From Roseateles sp. DAIF2 (GTDB lineage Bacteria; Pseudomonadota; Gammaproteobacteria; Burkholderiales; Burkholderiaceae_C): 64,000 nucleotides of DNA. The position numbers and the translations under genes were made by a program. The stretch is taken from contig NZ_CP049919.1 in NCBI RefSeq assembly GCF_015624425.1, positions 1,736,001 through 1,800,000 of the forward strand. Reading direction: 5' to 3'. The notes beneath the pieces are model-generated. The model was not told the origin of the DNA. It made no database searches and worked only from the letters and a program-made list of their open reading frames with translations. Below, in pieces: positions 15,346 to 24,197 of the stretch (position 1 is its first letter; each line of letters begins with the position of its first letter).

Positions 15346-16947
15346 ATGCTGAAGACCTATACCTTCCCCGAGTACGCCTACCACCGGCGCGACGCGCAGC
15401 GCGAGGGTCGCGTCGAGCGCCATCCGGTGGTGATCATCGGCGCCGGCCCGGTGGGGCTGTCGGCCGCGCTGGACTGTGCCTCGCGCGGCCTGGCCGTCGT
15501 GCTGCTGGACGACAACAACAGCGTCAGCCAGGGCTCGCGCGCGGTCTGCTACGCCAAGCGCTCGCTGGAGATCTGGCAGCGCCTGGGCGGGGGCTCGCAG
15601 CTGGGGCAAGGCCTGGCGGAGCAGGGCGTGCGCTGGCAGGTCGGCAAGGTCTTCTTCCGCGACGACCTGGCCTACCAGTTCGACCTGCTGCCCCAGGCCC
15701 GGCACCGCATGCCGGCGATGATCAATCTGCAGCAGTACCACCTGGAGGAGGCGCTGGTGCGGGCCTGCGAGGCCGAGCCGCTGATCTCGCTGAACTGGAA
15801 GCACCGGCTGGTCGCGCTGGAGTCGCGCGCCGACGGCGTCGCGCTGCAGGTCGAGACGCCCGATGGCCGCCTCGCGATCGAGGCCGACTACCTGCTCGCC
15901 TGCGATGGCGCCGGCAGCGACACCCGCCGCATGCTGGGCCTGGACTTCGAGGGTCAGGTCTTCCAGGACCGTTTCCTGATCGCCGACGTGATCATGAAAC
16001 AAGCGGATTTCCCGACCGAAAGGTGGTTCTGGTTCGATCCGCCCTTCCACCGCGGCCAGTCGGTGCTGCTGCACAAGCAATGCGACGGCGTCTGGCGCAT
16101 CGACTTCCAGCTGGGCCGCGATGCCGACCCGGCCGAGGAGAAGAAGCCCGAGAAGGTGATCCCGCGCATCCAGGCCATGCTGGGCCCGGAGGTCGAGTTC
16201 GAGCTGGAATGGGTCTCGGTCTACCAGTTCGCCTGCCGGCGCCTGCAGCAGTTCCGCCATGGCCGCGTGTTCTTCGTTGGCGATTCGGCGCACCAGGTCT
16301 CGCCCTTCGGCGCGCGCGGCGCCAACAGCGGCGTGCAGGATGCCGACAATCTGGGCTGGAAGCTCAAGGCCGTGCTGGACGGCGCGGCCCCCGATGCGCT
16401 GCTGGACAGCTATCACTTGGAGCGCGCCGCCGCGGCCGACGAGAACATCCTGAACTCGACCCGCGCCACCGATTTCATCAGCCCCAAGAGCCGCGCCTCC
16501 CTGCGCCTGCGCGATGCGGTGCTGGAGCTGGCCAAGACCGAGCCCTTCGCGCGCCCGCTGGTCAACAGCGGCCGGCTGTCGATGCCGACCCATTACGCCG
16601 ACTCGCCGCTGAACACGCCCGACGAGGACCATTTCGTCAGCGCGATGGCGCCGGGCAGCCCCTGCCTGGACGCGCCGCTGGGCGAGGGCGGCTGGCTGCT
16701 GGACCGGCTGGGCCGCGGCTTCACCTTGCTGAGCTTCGGCGAGCTGCCGGCGCAAGACCTGGCCCCGGGCCTGGTGGTCGGGCGCGATATCGCCGACCCC
16801 GAGGGCCTGCTGCGCGAGCGCTATGACGGCCGCCCGGGCACTGTCTACCTGATCCGCCCCGACCAGCATGTGGCCGCGCGCTGGCGCGCCTTCGACCCGG
16901 CCAAGCTGGCCGCGGCGCTGGCGCGCAGTCTCGGCCGGAGCGAGTGA
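15346..16947 (+). CDS. FAD-dependent aromatic hydroxylase (MhaA-like, 3-hydroxyphenylacetate 6-hydroxylase candidate)
   Basis: 533-residue group A flavoprotein monooxygenase. The FAD-binding GAGPVG is at residues 32-37, the DG motif (LLACDGAGSDTRRMLGL) near 183-200, and the GD motif FFVGDSAHQVSPFGARGANSG near 309-329. It resembles MhpA-type hydroxylases. The next gene encodes a DUF2783 protein, and homogentisate dioxygenase follows, the same logic as MhaA/MhaB of Pseudomonas putida U, where a flavoprotein plus a small coupling protein makes homogentisate from 3-hydroxyphenylacetate. The 4-hydroxy isomer as substrate cannot be excluded. Confidence 0.8.
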   Translation: MLKTYTFPEYAYHRRDAQREGRVERHPVVIIGAGPVGLSAALDCASRGLAVVLLDDNNSVSQGSRAVCYAKRSLEIWQRLGGGSQLGQGLAEQGVRWQVGKVFFRDDLAYQFDLLPQARHRMPAMINLQQYHLEEALVRACEAEPLISLNWKHRLVALESRADGVALQVETPDGRLAIEADYLLACDGAGSDTRRMLGLDFEGQVFQDRFLIADVIMKQADFPTERWFWFDPPFHRGQSVLLHKQCDGVWRIDFQLGRDADPAEEKKPEKVIPRIQAMLGPEVEFELEWVSVYQFACRRLQQFRHGRVFFVGDSAHQVSPFGARGANSGVQDADNLGWKLKAVLDGAAPDALLDSYHLERAAAADENILNSTRATDFISPKSRASLRLRDAVLELAKTEPFARPLVNSGRLSMPTHYADSPLNTPDEDHFVSAMAPGSPCLDAPLGEGGWLLDRLGRGFTLLSFGELPAQDLAPGLVVGRDIADPEGLLRERYDGRPGTVYLIRPDQHVAARWRAFDPAKLAAALARSLGRSE

Positions 16948-16952
16948 GTCCC

Positions 16953-17195
16953 ATGCCGCTGATCCGTACCCCCAACATCCCCGATCCCGACGGCTTCTAC
17001 GAGGCCCTGATCGCCGCCCAGCGCGGCCTCTCCGACGCGCAGGCCGACCTGCTGCTCGCCAAGCTGGTGCTGATCCTCGCCAACCAGGTGGGCGATCGCG
17101 CCCTGCTCGACGAGGCGTTGGCCCTGGCCCGCGCCAACACGCTGGCTTCTTCTTCCTCCTCTTCTTCCTCTTCCTCTTCCTCTTCCTCTTCCTGA
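16953..17195 (+). CDS. DUF2783 small coupling-protein candidate (MhaB-like) with poly-serine tail
   Basis: 80 residues from ATG 16953; a GTG at 16944 overlapping the hydroxylase stop would add three. The body (IPDPDGFYEALIAAQRGLSD to ALALARAN) is the DUF2783 helical hairpin, a family encoded next to FAD aromatic hydroxylases. In the characterised MhaAB enzyme the small 6-kDa subunit is needed to couple FAD reduction to ring hydroxylation; this protein is the positional match. The last 15 residues are all serine, encoded by a TCT/TCC repeat that is not part of the family and looks like repeat expansion. Confidence 0.72.
   Translation: MPLIRTPNIPDPDGFYEALIAAQRGLSDAQADLLLAKLVLILANQVGDRALLDEALALARANTLASSSSSSSSSSSSSSS
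17148..17192 (+). repeat. TCT/TCC microsatellite encoding 15 serines
   Basis: A 45-bp pure pyrimidine tract made mainly of the hexamer TCTTCC, in frame, ending directly before the TGA of the DUF2783 gene. Slippage by one hexamer would add or remove two serines without shifting the frame. Confidence 0.9.
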
Positions 17196-17210
17196 GACCG
17201 CAGTTCCATC

Positions 17211-18185
17211 ATGCAAACTCTTCGCCGTTCCCTGCTGGCCCTTGTGAGCCTTGCCGTCGTCGCCACCACGCCCGTGCTGGCCGCCTATCCCGACAAACCG
17301 GTCGAATGGGTCGTGCCCTATCCGGCCGGTGGCGGCGCCGACGTGGTGGCCCGCAGCCTGGCCGAGGCCATGGGCAAGACCCTGGGCCAGACCGTGATCA
17401 TCAACAACAAGCCCGGCGCCGCCACCAATATCGGTGCCGACTACGCGGCCAAGTCCAAGCCGGACGGCCTGGTGATCCTGACCGCCGACACCGCGACCCT
17501 GGCCGCCAACCCCTGGCTCTACGGCAAGCTGCCCTACAAGGCCGAGCAAGACCTGGCCCCGGTCGGCCTGATGGCGCGCTTCCCGATGCTGCTGGTCGTC
17601 AATGCCAATGTGCCGGTCAAGACCTACAAGGAGTTCCTGGCCTGGGCCGCCAAGCAGGACGGCGGCGTCAACTACGCCAGCCCCGGTGCCGGCAGCCCGC
17701 ACCACCTGGCCACCGAGCTGCTGCGCGAGAAGGTGCCGCAGCTGAAGCTGAGCCATATCCCCTACCGCGGCGCGGCCCCGGCGGTGCAGGACGTGATCGG
17801 CGGCCAGGTGCCCTTCATGTTCGTCGACACCGCGGCCGGCTATCCGCACATCATCTCCGGCAAGCTGCGCGCGATCGCGGTGGCCAGCCCGGCCCGCATC
17901 AAGACCTTCGCCGAGGTGCCGACCTTCGCCGAGCAGGGCCTGCCCGGCTTCGAGGCCTATGCCTGGCAGGGCCTGACCGTGCCGGCCAACACGCCGGCGC
18001 CGGTGATCGCGACCCTGAACAAGGCGCTGCAGGAGGCGCTGAACAGCACCACGGTGAAGGCCCGCTTCCAGGTGCTGGGCCTGGAGACCCTGGGCGGTAC
18101 GCCGGAGCAGATGCGCGCCTACTGGAAGCAGGAGCTGGCCAAGTGGGGCCAGGTCATCAAGGCCGCCAACATCAAGCTGGATTGA
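17211..18185 (+). CDS. Bug/TctC-family periplasmic binding protein 1
   Basis: 324 residues; signal peptide to about residue 24 (VLAAYP). The mature start [26 protein letters not shown] and the later [20 protein letters not shown] are hallmarks of the tripartite tricarboxylate transporter (TTT) binding proteins. These capture carboxylates in the periplasm with high affinity. Position inside the homogentisate operon suggests an aromatic acid such as a hydroxyphenylacetate as ligand. The TctA and TctB membrane subunits are not in the window, as is usual for Bug proteins. Confidence 0.85.
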   Translation: MQTLRRSLLALVSLAVVATTPVLAAYPDKPVEWVVPYPAGGGADVVARSLAEAMGKTLGQTVIINNKPGAATNIGADYAAKSKPDGLVILTADTATLAANPWLYGKLPYKAEQDLAPVGLMARFPMLLVVNANVPVKTYKEFLAWAAKQDGGVNYASPGAGSPHHLATELLREKVPQLKLSHIPYRGAAPAVQDVIGGQVPFMFVDTAAGYPHIISGKLRAIAVASPARIKTFAEVPTFAEQGLPGFEAYAWQGLTVPANTPAPVIATLNKALQEALNSTTVKARFQVLGLETLGGTPEQMRAYWKQELAKWGQVIKAANIKLD

Positions 18186-18192
18186 TGCATCG

Positions 18193-19494
18193 ATGAGCGA
18201 ACTCAACTACCAATCGGGCTTCGGCAACGAGCATGCCAGCGAGGCCGTGCCCGGCAGCCTGCCCGTCGGCCGCAACAGCCCGCAGCGGGTGGCGCATGGC
18301 CTCTACGCCGAGCTGATCTCGGGCACGGCCTTCACCGCGCCGCGCGCCGAGAACCTGCGCAGCTGGATGTACCGCCGCCAGCCCTCGGTGGTGGTTGGCG
18401 GCTATGCGCCGCTGGCCCAGCCCTTCCTGAAGACCGGCGCGCGCGAGGGCGCGGCCGCGGTGCCGCCGGACCCGCTGCGCTGGGCGCCGCTGCCGCTGCC
18501 CGAGGCGCCGACCGATTTCGTCGAGGGCCTGCGCAGCATGGCCGTCAACGGCGACCCCGATGCCCAGGTCGGCATGGCCGCCCATGCCTATCTGGCGAAC
18601 CGCTCGATGGCGCGCCGCGCCTTCGTCAATGCCGATGGCGAACTGCTGATCGTGCCGCAGCAGGGACGACTGGCGATCACGACCGAGCTGGGCCGGCTCG
18701 ATGTCAAACCCGGCGAGATCGTGCTGATCCCGCGCGGCCTGGCCTTCAAGGTGGCGCTGCCCGACGGCAGCGCGCGCGGCTATGTCTGCGAGAACTACGG
18801 CGCGGCGCTGCGCCTGCCGGAACTGGGGCCGATCGGCTCCAACGGCCTGGCCAATCCGCGCGACTTCCTGGCGCCGGTTGCCGCGTTTGAAGCGGAGGAG
18901 GGCGCCTACGAGATCGTCAAGAAATTCGGTGGCCGGCTCTGGACCGCGCAGCAGGCGCACACGCCCTTCAACGTCGTCGCCTGGCACGGCAACCTCGCGC
19001 CCTACAAGTACGACACGGCGCATTTCATGACGATCGGCTCGATCAGCTTCGACCATCCGGACCCCAGCATCTTCACGGTGCTGACCAGCCCCTCGGACAC
19101 GCCGGGCTGGGCCAATGTGGACTTCGTGATCTTCCCGCCGCGCTGGATGGTGGCCGAGGACACCTTCCGCCCGCCCTGGTACCACCGCAATGTGATGAGC
19201 GAATTCATGGGCCTGGTGCTGGGCCAGTACGATGCCAAGCCGGAGGGCTTCAAGCCCGGCGGCTCCAGCCTGCACAACGCGATGGTGCCGCATGGCCCCG
19301 ACACCGAGGCCTTCGCCAAGGCCAGCGGCGCGGAGCTGAAACCGCACAAGCTGGACCACACCCTGGCCTTCATGTTCGAGACCCGCTGGCGCCTGCTGCC
19401 CACCGAGTTCGCGCTGCGCGGCAGCGGCGCGCTCGACAAGGGCTATGCCGACTGCTGGCGCGATCTGCAAGACAATTTCCAACCGACACCATGA
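18193..19494 (+). CDS. hmgA: Homogentisate 1,2-dioxygenase
   Basis: 433 residues, the normal length. It opens the ring of homogentisate with Fe(II) and O2 to give maleylacetoacetate. The N-terminus [13 protein letters not shown] is diagnostic. The iron ligands align as H331 and E337 (in [10 protein letters not shown]) and H367 (in MVPHGPDTE), with the spacing of the human enzyme. It follows the TctC gene by 7 bp and its TGA overlaps the ATG of fumarylacetoacetase, so this is the core of a homogentisate catabolic operon. Confidence 0.96.
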   Translation: MSELNYQSGFGNEHASEAVPGSLPVGRNSPQRVAHGLYAELISGTAFTAPRAENLRSWMYRRQPSVVVGGYAPLAQPFLKTGAREGAAAVPPDPLRWAPLPLPEAPTDFVEGLRSMAVNGDPDAQVGMAAHAYLANRSMARRAFVNADGELLIVPQQGRLAITTELGRLDVKPGEIVLIPRGLAFKVALPDGSARGYVCENYGAALRLPELGPIGSNGLANPRDFLAPVAAFEAEEGAYEIVKKFGGRLWTAQQAHTPFNVVAWHGNLAPYKYDTAHFMTIGSISFDHPDPSIFTVLTSPSDTPGWANVDFVIFPPRWMVAEDTFRPPWYHRNVMSEFMGLVLGQYDAKPEGFKPGGSSLHNAMVPHGPDTEAFAKASGAELKPHKLDHTLAFMFETRWRLLPTEFALRGSGALDKGYADCWRDLQDNFQPTP

Positions 19495-20816
19495 GCGCAA
19501 TCCTCGACCACACCCATGACCCGGCCGCGCAGAGCTGGGTGGCCTCGGCCAATGCCGCCGACGCCGACTTTCCGATCCAGAACCTGCCCTATGGCCTGTT
19601 CCGCCGCGCCGGCAGCAACGACAGCCCGCGCGTCGGCGTCGCGATCGGCGCGCAGATCCTCGATCTGAACCGCGCCGCCAGCGCCGGCCGCTGGAGCAGC
19701 GCCGAGCATGTGGCGCTGCAGCCGCTGGCCCGCGGCGACCTGAACGCCTTCATGGCCCTGCCGTCGGCCCAGCGCCGCGCGCTGCGTCAGGCCCTGTTCG
19801 ACGCGCTGCTGGCCGGCAGCAAGCAGGAGGCAGCGCTGCAGGCTTGCCTGCTGCCGCAGGACGAGGCCGAGATGCTGGTGCCCTGCCGCATCGGCGACTA
19901 CACCGACTTCTATACCGGCATCCACCATGCCACCACGGTCGGCAAGCTGTTCCGCCCGGACAACCCGCTGCTGCCCAACTACAAATGGGTGCCGATCGGC
20001 TATCACGGCCGCTCGTCATCGATCGGCGTCTCGGGCCAGCAGGTGCGCCGCCCGCTGGGCCAGCTGATGCCGCCGGGCGCCGCGGCGCCGGAGCGCGCGC
20101 CGGCCAAGCGCCTGGACTATGAGCTGGAGCTGGGCGTGTTCGTCGCCGGCGGCAATGCGCTGGGCGACACCATCCCGATGGAGGCGGCCGACGAGCATCT
20201 GTTCGGCGTCACCCTGCTGAACGACTGGTCGGCGCGCGATGTGCAGGCCTGGGAATACCAGCCGCTGGGCCCCTTCCTGGCCAAGAACTTCGCGACCACG
20301 ATCTCGCCCTGGATCGTCACGATGGAGGCGCTGGAGCCCTTCCGCTGCGCCTTCGCCCATCCGGCCGAGGACCCGCAGCCGCTGCCCTATCTGGACTCGG
20401 CGAAGAACCGCGCCGCCGGCGGCTACGAGATCGAGCTGGAGGTCTGGCTGCAGACCGCGCAGATGCGTGCGGCCGGCGCCGAACCGACGCGCCTGATGCG
20501 CAGCAACTTCGGCCGCTCGGCCTACTGGACCCTGGCCCAGATGCTGACCCACCATGCCAGCAACGGTTGCAATCTGCAGCCGGGCGACCTGCTGGGCACC
20601 GGCACGCAGAGCGGCGCTTTTGCCGAGGAGGGCGGTTCGCTGCTGGAGCTGTCGCTGGGCGGCAAGCAGTCGCTGACCCTGCCCAATGGCGAGACGCGCA
20701 GCTTCCTGCAGGATGGCGACACCGTGATCCTGCGCGGCTATGCCGTCAAGGACGGCGCGCGCCGCATCGGCTTCGGCGACTGCGCCGCCACCGTGCTGCC
20801 GGCCAAGAGCGCCTGA
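19491..20816 (+). CDS. fahA: Fumarylacetoacetase
   Basis: 441 residues. It hydrolyses fumarylacetoacetate to fumarate and acetoacetate, the last step of homogentisate breakdown. The N-terminal SH3-like domain ([13 protein letters not shown]) is followed by the FAH domain with GYHGRSSSI, the metal-binding pair E211/E213 in DYELELG and D245 in [11 protein letters not shown]. Translationally coupled to hmgA. The isomerase that should act between these two enzymes is missing from the operon. Confidence 0.95.
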   Translation: MSAILDHTHDPAAQSWVASANAADADFPIQNLPYGLFRRAGSNDSPRVGVAIGAQILDLNRAASAGRWSSAEHVALQPLARGDLNAFMALPSAQRRALRQALFDALLAGSKQEAALQACLLPQDEAEMLVPCRIGDYTDFYTGIHHATTVGKLFRPDNPLLPNYKWVPIGYHGRSSSIGVSGQQVRRPLGQLMPPGAAAPERAPAKRLDYELELGVFVAGGNALGDTIPMEAADEHLFGVTLLNDWSARDVQAWEYQPLGPFLAKNFATTISPWIVTMEALEPFRCAFAHPAEDPQPLPYLDSAKNRAAGGYEIELEVWLQTAQMRAAGAEPTRLMRSNFGRSAYWTLAQMLTHHASNGCNLQPGDLLGTGTQSGAFAEEGGSLLELSLGGKQSLTLPNGETRSFLQDGDTVILRGYAVKDGARRIGFGDCAATVLPAKSA

Positions 20817-20824
20817 CCTAGGCG

Positions 20825-21700
20825 ATGCAGCTCAAGTGGCTGGCCGATCTGCAGGCCGTCGTCGACGGCGGCAGCTTCAAGGCCGCCGCCGAGCTGCGCC
20901 ATGTCACCGCGCCGGCCTTCGGGCGCCGGCTCAAGGCGCTGGAGCAATGGGCCGGCGTGCCCTTGTTCGAGCCCGGCAGCCAGCCGCCGCGCCTGAGCGC
21001 CGCCGGCCAGCGCCTGTGCGAGCAGGGCCGCGCCACCACGCGCGAGCTGGAGCTGCTGCGCCAGGAGCTGGGCATGGCCGGCCAGGGCGAGCAGCTCGTG
21101 CGCCTGGTCACCGGCCGCACCCTGGCGCATAGCGTCGTCGCCGACGCGCTGGCGCCGCTGATGCGCCGCAAGGACGCGCCGCTGGTGCAGGTGATGACGC
21201 GGCTGATGAACGAGGCCAGCGAGATGCTGGAGCGCGGCGAGGTCGACATCCTGCTGAGCTACCACCACCCGGTGCTGGCGCTGCGGCTGGACGGCCGCCG
21301 CTATCTGCAGGCGCGCGGCGCGGACGACCGGCTGGTGCCGGTGCTGCACGGCCACGCCGGCAAGGCGCTGCCGCGCCTCCTGGCCTACGACCCCGGCCAG
21401 GCCCTGGGCCGACTCTTGGACGACCATCTGGCCCATCTGCGCGGCCTGCCGCCGCTGGCCCTGGGCATGCGCTGCGATTCCGTCGATTCGCTGCGCGAAT
21501 ACGCGATGCGCGGCATGGGCCTGGCCTGGCTGCCGCTGTCGATGGTGGCGGCCGATCTGCGCGCCGGCACCCTGAGCCTGTGGGGCGAGCCGGCCTGGCA
21601 GATCCCCTTCGAGACGCGGCTGTTCCGCCGCAAGAAGCCGCCCAGCGCGGCGGTGGCCCAGGTCTGGGAGGCGCTGCTGGCGCACAGCCGGCGCGGCTGA
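20825..21700 (+). CDS. LysR-family transcriptional regulator
   Basis: 291 residues. The N-terminal winged helix (WLADLQAVVDGGSFKAAAEL then PAFGRRLKALEQWAGVPLFE) is followed by a LysR effector domain (about 90-285). It begins 8 bp after fumarylacetoacetase and could be co-transcribed, but two palindromes with LysR spacing lie just downstream of it, before the second tctC gene. This suggests it controls that gene. Unusually short recognition region: RHVTAPAFGRRLK replaces the common QPAVSRQIK. Confidence 0.83.
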   Translation: MQLKWLADLQAVVDGGSFKAAAELRHVTAPAFGRRLKALEQWAGVPLFEPGSQPPRLSAAGQRLCEQGRATTRELELLRQELGMAGQGEQLVRLVTGRTLAHSVVADALAPLMRRKDAPLVQVMTRLMNEASEMLERGEVDILLSYHHPVLALRLDGRRYLQARGADDRLVPVLHGHAGKALPRLLAYDPGQALGRLLDDHLAHLRGLPPLALGMRCDSVDSLREYAMRGMGLAWLPLSMVAADLRAGTLSLWGEPAWQIPFETRLFRRKKPPSAAVAQVWEALLAHSRRG

Positions 21701-21710
21701 GGTCGGCGCA

Positions 21711-21747
21711 TTGCCGTGCCGGCAAGTGGGATTGCCGAATCGGCAAT
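21711..21747. promoter_or_regulatory. Tandem LysR-type operators before tctC 2
   Basis: TTGCCG/CGGCAA (21711-21725) and a perfect 17-bp palindrome ATTGCCGAATCGGCAAT (21731-21747) lie side by side with centres 21 bp apart, two helical turns. Both contain the LysR T-N11-A core (TGCC-N5-GGCA). They occupy the gap between the LysR gene and the second tctC gene, as expected for recognition and activation half-sites. Confidence 0.6.
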
Positions 21748-21810
21748 CGGGGTGGGGGTCGGGGCTCGCAAGATGCCGCTTCATCATCCACCCCATCCCA
21801 GCCGAGCGCC

Positions 21811-22794
21811 ATGATGATGACGAAGAGAAATTCCCTGCTGTCCCTCCTGGCCGTGGCCTCGCTGGCCCTGCTGGGCCCGGCCGCCCAGGCCCAGAGCGAG
21901 GGCTACCCGGCGAAGAAACCGGTCTCCCTGGTCGTCGGCTATGCCGCCGGCGGCAGCGTGGACCTGGTGGCGCGCACCGTCGCGCCCGAGCTGGCCAAGC
22001 GCCTGGGCCAACAGGTCATCGTCGAGAACGCCGCCGGCGCCGGCGGCACGCTGGGTGCGCTGAAGGTGGTCAACGCCCCGGCCGATGGCTACACCCTGCT
22101 GCTGGGCTCCACCAGCGAGGTGGGCATCAATGCGCTGACCGCGAAGAAGCCGCGCTACAACGCGCTGACCGACCTGGCCCCGGTGGGCATGATCGGCAAC
22201 CAGCCGCTGGTGCTGGTCGGCACGAGCAAGTTCGCCAATGCCGCCGCCTTCCGCGAGCATGTAGCCGCGCGGCCCGGCAAGCTGAGCTATGCCAGCTCCG
22301 GCATCGGCACGCCGCTGCATCTGGCCGGCGAGCTGGTCAAGCGCGACGGCCAGCTGTTCATGCTGCACATCCCCTACCGGGGCGCCGCGCCGATGGTGAC
22401 CGACCTGCTGGGCGGCCAGGTGGACTTCGCGGTGTTCGTGCTGTCCAGCGCGCTGCCGCATATCCAGGAGGGCCGCATGCAGGCGATCGGCGTCACCACC
22501 GCCAAGCGCTCGCCGGCCGCGCCCAACATCCCGGCCCTGGCCGAGACCAAGGCCTTTGCAGGCGTCGACATCGGCGTCTGGTTCGGCCTGTTCGCGCCGG
22601 CCAAGACCCCGGCGCCCATCCAGGCACAGCTGCAGAAGGAGCTGCGTGAGGTGCTGCGCCAGCCCGAGGTGATCGCCAAGCTGCAGGCCGCGGGTGTGAC
22701 CCTGACGCCGGACCTGGACGGCCGCAAGTTCGTGCGCAGCGAGATCGACCGCTTCGCCAAGATCGTCGAGTTCGCCAAGATCGAGACCGAGTAA
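21811..22794 (+). CDS. Bug/TctC-family periplasmic binding protein 2
   Basis: 327 residues, ATG at 21811 (two further in-frame ATGs follow directly). Signal peptide to about residue 28 (AAQAQ). The mature domain has YPAKKPVSLVVGYAAGGSVDLVAR and [20 protein letters not shown], both TTT binding-protein signatures. It is clearly a paralogue of the binding protein inside the homogentisate operon but diverged, so a different carboxylate is likely. Probably regulated by the LysR protein encoded 110 bp upstream. Confidence 0.85.
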   Translation: MMMTKRNSLLSLLAVASLALLGPAAQAQSEGYPAKKPVSLVVGYAAGGSVDLVARTVAPELAKRLGQQVIVENAAGAGGTLGALKVVNAPADGYTLLLGSTSEVGINALTAKKPRYNALTDLAPVGMIGNQPLVLVGTSKFANAAAFREHVAARPGKLSYASSGIGTPLHLAGELVKRDGQLFMLHIPYRGAAPMVTDLLGGQVDFAVFVLSSALPHIQEGRMQAIGVTTAKRSPAAPNIPALAETKAFAGVDIGVWFGLFAPAKTPAPIQAQLQKELREVLRQPEVIAKLQAAGVTLTPDLDGRKFVRSEIDRFAKIVEFAKIETE

Positions 22795-22796
22795 CA

Positions 22797-22913
22797 GGCC
22801 CACCCCCTACGCGCTGCGCGCCCCCTCAAGGGGGCGAGCCCGCAGGACCGGCGGAGCCGGATCCTCGGGCTCCGCGCGGTGGGTCGGTGGGGTGCGGTAT
22901 GTGATGCTGGAAG
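22797..22913. repeat. Palindromic intergenic repeat/terminator
   Basis: A compact set of dyads: CGCCCCCT-CA-AGGGGGCG (22819-22836 region) is a perfect 8-bp stem, followed by CGGAGCC/GGCTCCG, and the ends GGCCCACCCC and GGTGGGTCGG are loosely complementary. It follows a gene end and could stop transcription. Similar CCCCCTCAAGGGGG blocks are common between genes in Comamonadaceae and Rubrivivax-type genomes, so it may be a dispersed repeat; no second copy was noticed in this window. Confidence 0.55.
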
Positions 22914-22922
22914 AGATACGTA

Positions 22923-23882
22923 ATGACTGAAGAAGTACTGCAAAAGCCCGAGCTGGGCCTGTGGCGCGAGGGCAATACCGGCACCGAGGGCGTCTGGTCC
23001 TTCGACAGCGGCAAGCCCGGCCGGCACCTGATGATCTCGGCCCTGGTGCACGGCAACGAGCTGTGCGGTGCCTGGGCGCTCTTGGGCCTGCTGGAGCGCG
23101 GCCTGCGGCCGCGGCGTGGCCGCCTGAGCCTGGCCTTTTGCAATCTGGCGGCCTTCGACCGCTTCGATCCCGCACATCATGATGCGGCACGCTTCGTCGA
23201 CGAGGACCTGAACCGCCAATGGTCGGCCGAGCGCCTGGCCGCGCCGAGCAGCGCGGAGCGCCGCCGCGCCGCGACCCTGCGTCCCTTCGTCGAGGCGGCC
23301 GACTGGCTGCTGGACCTGCATTCGATGCACGAGCCTTCGGCGCCGCTGCTGCTGACCGGCGTGCAGCCGCGCAACCTGGTGCTGGCGCGTGCGCTGCAGG
23401 GCGAGGCCGCGATCGTGATCGATGCCGGCCATGCGGACGGCGTGCGCATGCGCGACTTCGGCCGCTTCGGCTCCTCCGACGAGGCCGCGCCCGAGACCCG
23501 CTCGCTGCTGCTGGAATGCGGCTACCACCTGGACCCCGGCAGCCGCGGCGTGGCCGAGGACTATTGCGCCCGCCTGCTGCTGGCGGCCGGCGTGGTGGAC
23601 GAGGACGATGTGGCCGCGCTGCTGCCCGGCTGGCTGCGGCGCGATGCGGCGCGGGCGGCACCGGCGCTGCGCGTGCGCGGCGCGGTGGTGGCGCGCAGCG
23701 AGCGCTTCCGCTTCAACCAGCCTTTCACGGGGCTGGAGCGCATCGCCGGCGCCGGCACGGTGATCGGCGACAACGACGGCGAGCCGGTCGTCACGCCCTT
23801 CGACGATTGCGTGCTGGTGATGCCCTCGACGCGCCAGGCGCGCGCCGGGGTCACGGTGGTGCGCTTCGCCGAGCTGGTCTGA
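22923..23882 (+). CDS. Succinylglutamate desuccinylase/aspartoacylase-family zinc hydrolase
   Basis: 319 residues. The M14-like zinc site is visible as H43 and E46 in VHGNE and H133 in LDLHS, with NLAAFDRFDPA and VDEDLNRQW typical of AstE/ASPA relatives. These enzymes remove an acyl group from an N-acyl amino acid. The C-terminal beta domain (residues about 235-319) completes the fold. A GGAAGAG ribosome site precedes the ATG. It is a monocistronic gene convergent with DUF427. The natural substrate is unknown. Confidence 0.82.
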   Translation: MTEEVLQKPELGLWREGNTGTEGVWSFDSGKPGRHLMISALVHGNELCGAWALLGLLERGLRPRRGRLSLAFCNLAAFDRFDPAHHDAARFVDEDLNRQWSAERLAAPSSAERRRAATLRPFVEAADWLLDLHSMHEPSAPLLLTGVQPRNLVLARALQGEAAIVIDAGHADGVRMRDFGRFGSSDEAAPETRSLLLECGYHLDPGSRGVAEDYCARLLLAAGVVDEDDVAALLPGWLRRDAARAAPALRVRGAVVARSERFRFNQPFTGLERIAGAGTVIGDNDGEPVVTPFDDCVLVMPSTRQARAGVTVVRFAELV

Positions 23883-23884
23883 GC

Positions 23885-24166
23885 CTATTCGACGACCTGC
23901 ACGCCCTTCCAGAACGCGACGCGGTCCTTCACCGCCTCGGCCCCGGAGCGGGGCTCGGCATAGAACCAGACCGCGTCGGGGTTCATCTCGCCCTTGACCA
24001 GCAGCGACAGATAGCTGGCCTGTCCCTTCCAGGGGCAGCTGCTCTTGTGGTTGCTGAAGGCCGTGAACTCGCGCTTCAGCGCGGTCGCGGGGAAGTAATG
24101 GTTGCCTTCGACGACGACGGTGTCGTCGCTCTCGGCGATCACGGTGTTGTTCCAGATGGCTTTCAT
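23885..24166 (-). CDS. DUF427 domain protein
   Basis: 93-residue cytoplasmic protein matching the DUF427 pattern: MKAIWNNTVIAESDDTVVVEGNHYFP at the start (shown here in two parts by the family: a W-N/G-G-x-V-I-A-x-S strand and an NxYFP motif), then CPWKGQASY and NPDAVWFYAEP. No reaction is established for the family. It lies two bases from the end of the convergent aspartoacylase-like gene and upstream of, or on the same strand as, nothing that explains it; egtD ends 32 bp away on the same strand. Confidence 0.8.
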   Translation of the reverse strand: MKAIWNNTVIAESDDTVVVEGNHYFPATALKREFTAFSNHKSSCPWKGQASYLSLLVKGEMNPDAVWFYAEPRSGAEAVKDRVAFWKGVQVVE

Positions 24167-24197
24167 GCGCGGGGGCCTTGTTGCGGGTTGGCGGCGA

